Assembly (NCBI RefSeq): GCF_004614195.1
Contig: NZ_SPUM01000040.1
Coordinates: 1 to 38,021, forward strand
Origin: Massilia horti
GTDB lineage: Bacteria > Pseudomonadota > Gammaproteobacteria > Burkholderiales > Burkholderiaceae_D
Length of the DNA stretch: 38,021 nucleotides
Reading direction: 5' to 3'
Every line of letters starts with the position of its first letter. Position 1 is the stretch's first letter. Below the pieces are notes generated by a model, which worked only from the letters and a program-made list of their open reading frames with translations, had not been told where the DNA came from and made no database searches. Below are positions 24,434 through 31,922 of the stretch, one piece after another. The position numbers and the translations under genes are program-made.

Positions 24434-27231
24434 GCTTGCGATTGTGCCATGTCCCCCAAAATTTGGCCGCCACCGAAGGAACCCTGCGGTGCGACCGTCC
24501 CGCCCGGGGTGACCCGGACCGCGCAGTATTTGAACTCGGGTATTTTGCCGAAGGGGTCAAGCGCCGGGTTGGTCAGGCGGTTGATCGCCGCCTCGTAGTA
24601 GCAGAAAGGGGCGAACACCGCGCCGACCGGCGAACTGTCGTCGGCGCGTGCATACAGCGCCACCTGCCCGCGGCGCGAGGCGATGGTGATCACCTCGCCG
24701 GGCTTAACGCCCAGGCGCGCCATGTCCAGCGGGTGCACCAGCGCCACCGGATCGGGCTCGATCGCGTCCAGCACCGCGGTGCGACGGGTCATGCTCCCGG
24801 TGTGCCAGTGTTCGAGCTGGCGGCCGGTGATCAGGACCATCGGATACTCGGCGTCCGGGCGCTCGTTGGCCGGGATGATGTCGGCCGGGACGAAACGGGC
24901 ACGCCCGCCCTCGCGCGGGAAGTCGTGCGCGAATACCACCGGCTCGCCCGGGTCGCCCTCGTGCAGGCACGGATAGGTGACCGCGTCATCAAGCTCCAGC
25001 CGCTCCCAGGTGATGCCGCCGATGCTGGGCATCGTGCGCCGCATCTCGTCGAACACCTCGGACACGTGTCCGTAGTTCCACGGCAGACCGAGGCGGCGCG
25101 CGATCTGCTGGATGATCCACAAGTCCTGTTTCGCTTCGCCCGGCGGATCGATCGCCTGGCGGCCCAGCTGCACCAGCCGGTCGGTGTTGGTGAAGGTGCC
25201 GGTTTTTTCAGGGAAGGCGGAAGCGGGCAGGATCACGTCCGCCAGGTACGCGGTCTCGGTCAGGAAGATGTCCTGCACCACCAGGTGGTCGAGCGCGGCC
25301 AGCGCGGCGCGCGCGTGGTTGGCGTCCGGGTCCGACATGGCCGGGTTCTCGCCCATGATGTACATGCCGCGGATTTCGCCGCGGGTTATCGCGTCCATGA
25401 TCTCGACCACCGTCAGGCCCGGTTTGGGGTCGAGCGCCGTGCCCCAGGCCTGCTCGAACCTGGCGCGCGCGGCAGGGTTGTCGACGCGCTGGTAATCCGG
25501 CAGCATCATCGGGATCAGGCCGGCATCGGACGCGCCCTGCACATTGTTCTGGCCGCGCAGCGGATGCAGGCCGGTGCCAAGACGGCCGATCTGGCCGGTC
25601 ATCAGCGCCAGCGCAATCAGGCAGCGCGCGTTGTCGGTGCCGTGCACGTGCTGCGAAACGCCCATGCCCCACAGGATCATCGACGCCTTTGATGTTGCGT
25701 ACAGGCGGGCGCAGTAGCGGATCGTTTCGGCGTCGATGCCGCAGACCGGCGCCATCGCTTCCGGGCTATAGCCTTCGACGTTCTTCTCCAGTTCTTCAAT
25801 GCCGATGGTGCGGCTGTCGATGAAGGCCCGGTCGACCAGCCGCTCGGTGACGATCACGTGCATCATTGCGTTGAGCAGGGCGACGTCGGTGTCGGGCTTG
25901 AACTGCAGGTAGCGGTGCGCGTGGCGCGCCAGGTCGGAGCGGCGCGGGTCACACACGATCAGTTTGGTGCCGGCGCGCACCGCGTTCTTCATCCACGTGG
26001 CCGCGACCGGATGGTTGACGGTCGGATTGGCGCCGATGACGATCACCACCTCGGCGCGCGTCACGTCCATCACCGGGTTCGACACCGCGCCGGAACCGAT
26101 CCCCTCCAGCAGCGCCGCCACCGACGAGGCATGGCAAAGGCGCGTGCAGTGGTCCACGTTGTTGCTGCCAAAGCCGGTGCGCACCAGCTTCTGGAACAGG
26201 TAGGCTTCCTCGTTGCTGCCCTTGGCCGAACCAAAGCCGGCCAGCGCATGCTTGCCGTGCTGGTCGCGAATCTGCGCCAGCTTGCCGCCGGCCAGTTCAA
26301 GGGCCTCTTCCCAGCTCGCTTCGCGGAACACGTCCAGCACCCGGCTCGGGTCGAGCGTGAAGTCGCCGGTCTTGGGGAAGCCTTCCCGGCGGATCAGCGG
26401 CTTGGTGAGGCGATGCGGGTGATGCGCATAATCGAAGCCATAACGGCCCTTGACGCACAGCCGGCCGTGGTTGGCCGGGCCGTCGCGGCCCTCGACGTAC
26501 AGAATCTTGTTGTCCTTGACGTTGTAGGTCAGCTGGCAGCCGACGCCGCAGTATGGGCAGACCGAGTCGACCTTTTTGTCGGGGATATCAAGCGCCGCAC
26601 CGCGCGCCGGCGCCAGCGCACCGGTCGGGCAGGCCGCTACGCACTCGCCGCAGGCCACGCAGGTCGAAGCGCCCATCGGGTCGGCCTGGTCGAACACGAT
26701 CCTCGCGTCCTGGCCGCGAAATGCCAGGCCGATCACGTCGTTGACCTGCTCGTCGCGGCAGGCGCGCACGCAGCGCGTGCACTGGATGCAGGCGTCGAGG
26801 TTGACGGTGATCGCCGCGTGCGTGGCGTCGCATTGCGGCTGGGCGCGGGTCGCGGGAAAGCGCGGCAGGCCGACACCGAGCTTTTGCGCCCACAGGTCGA
26901 CTTCGTTCTCGCGCGTGTACCCGGATTGCCGCATATCCGACATCAACAGTTCGAGCACCATCTTTTGCGCGGCCACCGCGCGCGGGCTGTCGGTGGTGAC
27001 CTTCATGCCCTGCGACGGGTGCCGGCAGCACGATGGCGCGAGCACACGCTCGCCGTCGATCTCCACCATGCACGAGCGGCAGTTGCCAACGGCTTCCAGT
27101 CCGTCCTTGTGGCACAGGTGCGGTATCTCGATGCCTTCGCGTCCGGCGACCTCGATCAGGGTTTCGTGCGGCATCGCCTCGACCTGGCGGCCGTTGATTT
27201 CGAATGTGACGGTCTTAAGAATGGCGTTCAT
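24430..27231 (-). CDS. fdsA: NAD-linked formate dehydrogenase, alpha (catalytic) subunit
   Basis: The product oxidises formate to CO2 at a bis-MGD Mo/W centre. It has 933 residues. A NuoG-like N-terminus carries a [2Fe-2S] site (Cys40, 51, 54 and 68 or 69). Two [4Fe-4S] ferredoxin-type sites follow (Cys148/151/154/158 and Cys191/194/197/201), and then the cofactor-proximal [4Fe-4S] site (Cys225/228/232/259). The molybdopterin oxidoreductase domain has the catalytic Cys366 and adjacent His367 in TRLCHASSV, so this is a Cys rather than a selenocysteine enzyme. There is no Tat signal, so it acts in the cytoplasm. It overlaps the fused NAD subunit and fdhD by ATGA. The linked tungstate importer suggests W rather than Mo, which is inference. 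Confidence 0.95.
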   Translation of the reverse strand: MNAILKTVTFEINGRQVEAMPHETLIEVAGREGIEIPHLCHKDGLEAVGNCRSCMVEIDGERVLAPSCCRHPSQGMKVTTDSPRAVAAQKMVLELLMSDMRQSGYTRENEVDLWAQKLGVGLPRFPATRAQPQCDATHAAITVNLDACIQCTRCVRACRDEQVNDVIGLAFRGQDARIVFDQADPMGASTCVACGECVAACPTGALAPARGAALDIPDKKVDSVCPYCGVGCQLTYNVKDNKILYVEGRDGPANHGRLCVKGRYGFDYAHHPHRLTKPLIRREGFPKTGDFTLDPSRVLDVFREASWEEALELAGGKLAQIRDQHGKHALAGFGSAKGSNEEAYLFQKLVRTGFGSNNVDHCTRLCHASSVAALLEGIGSGAVSNPVMDVTRAEVVIVIGANPTVNHPVAATWMKNAVRAGTKLIVCDPRRSDLARHAHRYLQFKPDTDVALLNAMMHVIVTERLVDRAFIDSRTIGIEELEKNVEGYSPEAMAPVCGIDAETIRYCARLYATSKASMILWGMGVSQHVHGTDNARCLIALALMTGQIGRLGTGLHPLRGQNNVQGASDAGLIPMMLPDYQRVDNPAARARFEQAWGTALDPKPGLTVVEIMDAITRGEIRGMYIMGENPAMSDPDANHARAALAALDHLVVQDIFLTETAYLADVILPASAFPEKTGTFTNTDRLVQLGRQAIDPPGEAKQDLWIIQQIARRLGLPWNYGHVSEVFDEMRRTMPSIGGITWERLELDDAVTYPCLHEGDPGEPVVFAHDFPREGGRARFVPADIIPANERPDAEYPMVLITGRQLEHWHTGSMTRRTAVLDAIEPDPVALVHPLDMARLGVKPGEVITIASRRGQVALYARADDSSPVGAVFAPFCYYEAAINRLTNPALDPFGKIPEFKYCAVRVTPGGTVAPQGSFGGGQILGDMAQSQA

Positions 27232-28931
27232 GGCTGCACCAGTTCATGCGGGAAGTACTTGATGACGCAATCGAACGGATTCGGCGCCGCCTGGCCCAGG
27301 CCGCAGATCGAAGCGTCGCGCATCACCTGCGACAGGTCGGCCAACAGTTCGGTATCCCACTGTGGCTGTTCCATCAGCGCCACCGCCTTGGCGGTGCCGG
27401 CGCGGCACGGCGTGCACTGGCCACAGGACTCATCCTGGAAGAACCTGAGGGTATTGAGCGCGGCCTTTCTGGCGCTGTCGTGGCTGGACAGGACCACGAC
27501 CGCGGCCGAGCCGATGAAGCAGCCGTAGGGCTGCAGCGTGTCGAAGTCGAGCGGAATGCCGCTCATCGACGCGGGCAGGATGCCGCCCGAGGCGCCGCCC
27601 GGCAGGTAGCCGTAGAAGCTGTGGCCCTCCTGCATGCCGCCGCAGTATTCGTCGATGAGTTCGCGGATCGTGATGCCGGCCGGGGCCAGCTTCACGCCCG
27701 GCTCGCGCACCCGGCCCGAGACCGAAAACGAGCGCAGTCCGCGCCGGCCGTGGCGGCCGTGGCCGGCAAACCAGTCGCCTCCTTTTTCCAGGATCTCGCG
27801 CACCCAGTGCAGGGTTTCGAAATTGTGCTCCAGGGTCGGGCGGCCGAACAGGCCCGACTGGGCCACGTACGGCGGACGCAGGCGCGGCATGCCGCGCTTG
27901 CCTTCGATCGATTCGATCATCGCCGATTCCTCGCCGCAGATGTAGGCGCCCGCGCCGCGCCGCAGGACGATCTGCGGCATGCCGGGTGTCGGCGGATCGG
28001 CGCGCAGCTTGTCCAGTTCCTCTTCCAGCATCGCCCGGCAGGCGTGGTACTCGTCGCGCAAGTAGATGTAGATGGCCTCGATGCCCACCGCCCACGCCGC
28101 GATCAACGCACCTTCCAGGAAGCGGTGCGGGTCGCGCTCGAGGTAGACGCGGTCCTTGAAGGTGCCGGGTTCGCCCTCGTCGATATTAATCGCCATCAGG
28201 CGCGGTCCTGGCTCCGCCCGCACGATGCGCCACTTGCGCCCGGCCGGAAAGCCAGCACCGCCCAGGCCGCGCAGGCAGGATGCCTCCAGCTTGCCGATCA
28301 CGTCTTCGACCTCGTGCTCGCCGGCCGCGCATGCGCGCAGCAGGCGATAGCCGCCCTGCTCGCGGTAGGAAGCATGGTCGATGTGGTTAGTGATCCTTTC
28401 CGGGGCTGCGCCTGCGGCGGCTCGGGCCGCGAGCTTGTCCAGCGTCGCATGCGGAACCGCGTGCTGGCCCACCAGCGCGGCCGGAGCCTGTTCGCAGCGG
28501 CCGATGCAGGGCGCGGCAAGCACGCGCACCTCACAGCCGAGAATGTCCGGCAGCCGGGCCAGCAGTTCGTGGGCGCCGGCCAGCTCGCACGACAGGCCGG
28601 CGCACACGCGCACCGTGAGCGGCGCCGGGGCAGCCTCGCCGTCGCGCAGCACGTCGAAGTGGTGGTAGAACGTGGCCACCTCGTAGACCTCGGCCTGGGC
28701 CAGGCGCATTTCCTGCGCCAGCGCGGCCAGATGGGCGGCGGACAGGCAGCCGAAGCGGTCCTGGATCGTGTGCAGGTGCTCGATCAGCAGGTCGCGCTGG
28801 CGCGAAGCGCTGCCGAGCAGCTCCTGCACTTCGCGCAACGCCTGCGGATCGACGCGGCGGCCCTTCGGCGCCTCGCGCTTGCGCTGGCGCGATGGGCCTT
28901 GGGCGGCGATCGGGATGATGGGGTGGTTCAT
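27228..28931 (-). CDS. fdsB: NAD-linked formate dehydrogenase, fused gamma-beta (NuoE-NuoF-like) subunit
   Basis: The 567-residue product joins two subunits that are separate in Cupriavidus and Rhodobacter (FdsG and FdsB). Residues about 30-175 are NuoE-like, with the [2Fe-2S] ligands Cys110, Cys115, Cys142 and Cys146. Residues about 185-567 are NuoF-like, with the FMN/NAD site RGLGGAGFPAGRKW (221-234), GAGAYICGEESA, and the [4Fe-4S] ligands Cys503, Cys506, Cys509 and Cys543. It passes electrons from FdsA to NAD. The same fusion and a similar length are known for the beta subunit of the tungsten enzyme FDH1 of Methylobacterium. It is the first gene of the operon; a TACAAT -10-like hexamer (28952-28957, minus strand) lies upstream but has no clear -35. 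Confidence 0.94.
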   Translation of the reverse strand: MNHPIIPIAAQGPSRQRKREAPKGRRVDPQALREVQELLGSASRQRDLLIEHLHTIQDRFGCLSAAHLAALAQEMRLAQAEVYEVATFYHHFDVLRDGEAAPAPLTVRVCAGLSCELAGAHELLARLPDILGCEVRVLAAPCIGRCEQAPAALVGQHAVPHATLDKLAARAAAGAAPERITNHIDHASYREQGGYRLLRACAAGEHEVEDVIGKLEASCLRGLGGAGFPAGRKWRIVRAEPGPRLMAINIDEGEPGTFKDRVYLERDPHRFLEGALIAAWAVGIEAIYIYLRDEYHACRAMLEEELDKLRADPPTPGMPQIVLRRGAGAYICGEESAMIESIEGKRGMPRLRPPYVAQSGLFGRPTLEHNFETLHWVREILEKGGDWFAGHGRHGRRGLRSFSVSGRVREPGVKLAPAGITIRELIDEYCGGMQEGHSFYGYLPGGASGGILPASMSGIPLDFDTLQPYGCFIGSAAVVVLSSHDSARKAALNTLRFFQDESCGQCTPCRAGTAKAVALMEQPQWDTELLADLSQVMRDASICGLGQAAPNPFDCVIKYFPHELVQP

Positions 28932-28976
28932 CAGACAGTCCTGGGGAATTCATTGTATTCGATGCGCATGCTGATC

Positions 28977-29183
28977 CGTAGGGTGCGCACCTGTGCGCAC
29001 GCGGTACGGTTGATCAGCCCGTAGCTCACGCAAGCTTGTTACAGTGAGGGTAGCATGATGCGCAATTAGAAAGAATAGGCGGCGGCGAGCACATGATGCG
29101 CACGCGGTTCGCGAACTGTACGCAAGCAGCAGCCGCAAGTCAGCATGCGGTGACCGCGCGTGCGCACAGGTGCGCACCCTACG
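28977..29183. repeat. REPIN-like inverted repeat element 5, compound
   Basis: A perfect left arm (28977-29004) and a right arm with a 2-bp insertion (29154-29183) enclose about 150 bp. Inside, at 29098-29153, a partial left arm (GCGCACGCGGTTCGCGAAC) with its core CAGCATGCGGTGA matches the corresponding part of the 30721-30840 element. It is probably one element in which another has inserted or recombined. It sits between the 5' end of the formate dehydrogenase operon and the 3' end of the small gene, close to the expected operon promoter. Confidence 0.75.
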
Positions 29184-29197
29184 TACGGTACGCGGGC

Positions 29198-29434
29198 TCA
29201 TCTCCTGCGTTTCTTCCAGTTGTAATCCGGCCCCACCACATCCACGCCCGGATGCCCGACTAAATCCGGGTGCTCCGACGACATCGTCACGAATCGCACC
29301 GCCTCGCCCGCACGCTGGCGCGCACGTAGCTGCTCCATGAAATTCATGGCCTGGACCATCGCGCTGGTGTCGTACAGCTTCGAGTGCGGCTTGTGTTCGC
29401 CATTTTCGACTGTCGTCCAGTACACCATGTACAT
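29198..29434 (-). CDS. Small protein of 78 residues, unknown function
   Basis: I do not recognise a named family. The product starts MYMVYWTTVENGEHKPHSKL, contains DTSAMVQAMNFMEQLRARQRAGE, and ends in a basic GPDYNWKKRRR. It has no signal or membrane segment, so a cytoplasmic alpha/beta protein is likely. The ATG at 29434 is chosen because GGAGGG lies 7 bp upstream; extending the frame to 29548 adds a Cys-containing stretch with no support. The balanced composition and the strong ribosome-binding site argue that it is a real gene. It stands alone between two repeat-bearing gaps, on the same strand as the formate operon but downstream of a different, A/T-rich control region. Confidence 0.72.
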   Translation of the reverse strand: MYMVYWTTVENGEHKPHSKLYDTSAMVQAMNFMEQLRARQRAGEAVRFVTMSSEHPDLVGHPGVDVVGPDYNWKKRRR

Positions 29435-29613
29435 CGCTTTACCCTCCCCGCACGCCGGTAACACTTTGAAACACTCAGAAATATAGCGCGATACAGGCAC
29501 ACAGGATGCTTCTTTGCCCCACGACGGCAGCAAACGTACCGTCCTCATTCGTACAGGCGAAAAACAACGAGCAATTAAAGTGTTGGAATTATGTTCTACG
29601 GATATAAAAAGTA

Positions 29614-29642
29614 TTTACGAGAGGAATATCTGTCGATACAAT
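29614..29642 (+). promoter_or_regulatory. Promoter in A/T-rich leader of the DUF535 gene
   Basis: TTTACG at 29614-29619 and TACAAT at 29637-29642 are 17 bp apart, inside a stretch (about 29560-29665) much richer in A/T than the rest of the window. The leader would be about 100 nt. TATAAAA at 29603 is a second possible -10. Confidence 0.45.
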
Positions 29643-29749
29643 ACGTTACATAGTTTTACATGAACATTAACAAGGCACCCGGCCATGCACGCTCTTCCTG
29701 AAGTCGCGTTACCCAGTTCATCCGCTGTAATTATCGGGAGGATCGTGCC

Positions 29750-30694
29750 ATGAGGCTTTACAACGCCGAACCCGGCTTTGCCGAGCGTCTGGTCGCGACG
29801 GCCCAGCCGTCGATCACGATCCGCTCGGGGATTTCCCGCGACCTGCCCACGATTCCGTACTGGCGAGAGCTGCTCAAGCTCAAGGCGCGCGCGCTGGCGC
29901 ACCGGGCACAGACGCAAGGCTGGCTGCAGCTCTTGAACTCGCACCCGACGTTTTCGGAGTACGTGCAGAACTATCCGCGCTTCCTGTACAAGATTTACCG
30001 GCCATACCTGACCAATACACTGCCGATCGAAGCGCGACTGGCGGTGCTCGCCTCGCACTACCAGTTCGTGTTCCAGCGCGGACTGGGGGATCTTGTATCC
30101 CAGGCCAGCCGCGGACCGGTGGTAATCGCGTCGAGCGCAGGCAAAAGCGGCGAGCGCTACAACGTCAAGCTGCGCGCGATCGGCCCACTCGAGCGCGAGG
30201 GCGAACTGGTGCTGCAACTGTGCGCCGGGGACGAAACGCTGTATTCGGTCGCATTCACGTTCGCCTGGCGCGGGCAGTGCCAGACGGTGAACATCGGCTG
30301 CATCCAGGGCGCCAAAGGCGGCGCCACGCTGGAGGCGATCCGGCACGCCACGCGCGATCTGCACGGCGCGCGGCCCAAACACCTGCTGGTGACGCTGGTG
30401 CGCCAGCTCGGCCACGCATTCGGCTGCGAGCAGCTGCGCATGGTGTCGAACGCCAACCGCGTGGTGAAGAGCGCGATGCGCCAGGGCCGGGTACGTTCGG
30501 ACTACGATCAACTCTGGATCGAGCTGGGCGCGCAGCTGCAGGCCGATGGCGACTTCATGCTGCCGTGCGCGCCAGTGGCGCCGCTGGACCTGGAGAGCAT
30601 CCCGTCGAAGAAGCGCTCGGAGGCGCGCAAGCGGCATGAGCTGGTGGCGACGCTGGCCAATGATGTGACGGTGCGGCTGGGCGGGCAAGTCTGA
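29750..30694 (+). CDS. VirK/YbjX family protein (DUF535)
   Basis: The 314-residue product belongs to the DUF535 family, which includes VirK of enteric pathogens and E. coli YbjX and has been linked to resistance to antimicrobial peptides and to surface virulence traits; its biochemical role is not known. Family blocks are HPTFSEYVQNYPRFLYKIYR, LYSVAFTF, then VNIGCIQGAKGG, and DLHGARPKHLLVTLVRQLGH, followed by SNANRV. A C-terminal tail (SIPSKKRSEARKRHELV) is basic. It has no signal peptide. The ATG is 10-12 bp after GGGAGGAT, a strong ribosome-binding site. It lies just upstream of the lipopolysaccharide genes, which fits a surface role loosely. Confidence 0.9.
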   Translation: MRLYNAEPGFAERLVATAQPSITIRSGISRDLPTIPYWRELLKLKARALAHRAQTQGWLQLLNSHPTFSEYVQNYPRFLYKIYRPYLTNTLPIEARLAVLASHYQFVFQRGLGDLVSQASRGPVVIASSAGKSGERYNVKLRAIGPLEREGELVLQLCAGDETLYSVAFTFAWRGQCQTVNIGCIQGAKGGATLEAIRHATRDLHGARPKHLLVTLVRQLGHAFGCEQLRMVSNANRVVKSAMRQGRVRSDYDQLWIELGAQLQADGDFMLPCAPVAPLDLESIPSKKRSEARKRHELVATLANDVTVRLGGQV

Positions 30695-30720
30695 ATTCAG
30701 AACGTACGGCTTAACTGAGG

Positions 30721-30840
30721 CGTAGGGGGCGCGGGGCCGCCGAGGACCTGTGCGCACGCGGTTCGCAAAAGTTGCGTAGCGAAAGCACCAGCCGCGAGCC
30801 AGCATACGGTGACCGCGTGCGCACAGGTGCGCACCCTACG
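30721..30840. repeat. REPIN-like inverted repeat element 6, with 41-bp arm variant
   Basis: The left arm (30721-30761) is the rare 41-bp form, starting CGTAGGGGGCGCGGGGCCGC; it is identical in reverse complement to 9386-9426. The right arm (30813-30840) is the standard 28-bp form. The 51-bp core contains the reverse complement of the GGCTCGCGGCTG segment seen in element 4, so the element lies in the opposite orientation. It sits between convergent genes (DUF535 and waaF). Confidence 0.85.
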
Positions 30841-30893
30841 ATGGTTTTTATGCGCCAGCGCATAGGACGCACTTCCTCTTGCCGGCCGCCCCC

Positions 30894-31922
30894 CTACAGC
30901 ATCGGGCGCAGCTCGCGCCACGCCATGTCAGCTCCCATCTGTTCCATGCAGTTGTGGTGCCCCAGCGGGCATTCGCGCTGGCGGCACGGCGCGCAATCCA
31001 GGCGCAGGGACAGCGAGCGCGCCATGTCGGAGAACGGCGGCGCGTGATCCGGGTCGGTCGGCCCGTACAGCGCCAGCACCGGCCGGTTCAGGGCGGAGGC
31101 AATGTGCAGCAGGCCTGAATCGTTCGCCACTACCGCCGCGGCTTTCGCGATCAGCGCAATCGCTTCGTCAAGCTTGGTCTGCCCGGCCAGGTTCAGGATG
31201 GCGTGTGCGGCATCGCCTGCGTTGGCTGCCACCTCGTCACACGTCGGCCGGTCCTTGGGCGATCCGAGCAGGGCCACTTGCGCTGACGGATTGGCCTGCA
31301 CGATCGCCTGCGCCAGCGCGCCGAAATGGCGCGGCGGCCAGCGCTTGGCGGCGCCGAATTCGGCGCCCGGCGCAAACGCGACCAGCGCCCTCCCCTCGCC
31401 CACGCCGTGCCGCGCGCGCACCTGGGCCACCTGCTCGCCCGGCACGGTCAAGCGCGGACGCGGCAGGTCGGCAGCCAGCGGTTCGGACGGGTCACGCGCC
31501 AGGGCCGCATAGAACGGCACCATCGGCCGCGGCGGAACCTCGTCGTGGTGCATCACGTTGACCAGGCCGTAGCGCATCTCGCCCTTGTAGCCGACCCGGC
31601 GCGGGATGCCGGCCAGCCAGGGGATCAGGGCGTATTTGATCGTGTTGGGCAGCACGAAGGCGTCCGCGTAGCCACGCTCGCGCAGCAGCTTCGCGTACTT
31701 CCAGCGTTCGGAAAGCTGCAGCGCGCGGTGGCGAAACGGCGTCTCAAGCACGGTATCGACCTGGGCGACGGCGCGCCACACCGGCGCCACCGAGGGCGGC
31801 GCCAGCACGTCGATCTGCCGTTCGGGGCGGGACTGCCTGAGCAGCGCCAACAGCGGCTGCGCCATCACCGCGTCGCCGATCCAGTTCGGAGAAACGATCA
31901 GGGTGCGCGGCTGCCCGTTCAT
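30894..31922 (-). CDS. waaF: Lipopolysaccharide heptosyltransferase II
   Basis: This family 9 glycosyltransferase of 342 residues adds the second L-glycero-D-manno-heptose to the inner core from ADP-heptose, at the cytoplasmic face of the inner membrane. Visible blocks are LIVSPNWIGDAVMAQPLL at the N-terminus, LPNTIKYALIPWLAGIPRRV, VAFAPGAEFGAAKRWPPRHF in the nucleotide-binding half, and NDSGLLHIASALNRPVLALY followed by GPTDP near the C-terminus, all of WaaF type. Its ATG overlaps the msbA stop by 4 bp, so it is translationally coupled to the lipid A flippase. Confidence 0.93.
   Translation of the reverse strand: MNGQPRTLIVSPNWIGDAVMAQPLLALLRQSRPERQIDVLAPPSVAPVWRAVAQVDTVLETPFRHRALQLSERWKYAKLLRERGYADAFVLPNTIKYALIPWLAGIPRRVGYKGEMRYGLVNVMHHDEVPPRPMVPFYAALARDPSEPLAADLPRPRLTVPGEQVAQVRARHGVGEGRALVAFAPGAEFGAAKRWPPRHFGALAQAIVQANPSAQVALLGSPKDRPTCDEVAANAGDAAHAILNLAGQTKLDEAIALIAKAAAVVANDSGLLHIASALNRPVLALYGPTDPDHAPPFSDMARSLSLRLDCAPCRQRECPLGHHNCMEQMGADMAWRELRPML

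Noticed and set aside
32..30840. Repeats considered as a CRISPR array
   Set aside because: The copies are dispersed, inverted and intergenic, without regular spacers or cas genes.
32..30840. Repeat arms considered as intrinsic terminators
   Set aside because: They form strong hairpins but no T-run follows, and they occur in both orientations and also upstream of genes; a secondary effect on transcription ends is still possible.
30697..30921. 74-residue minus-strand frame between the DUF535 gene and waaF
   Set aside because: It consists of repeat element 6 translated through both arms and has no start signal.
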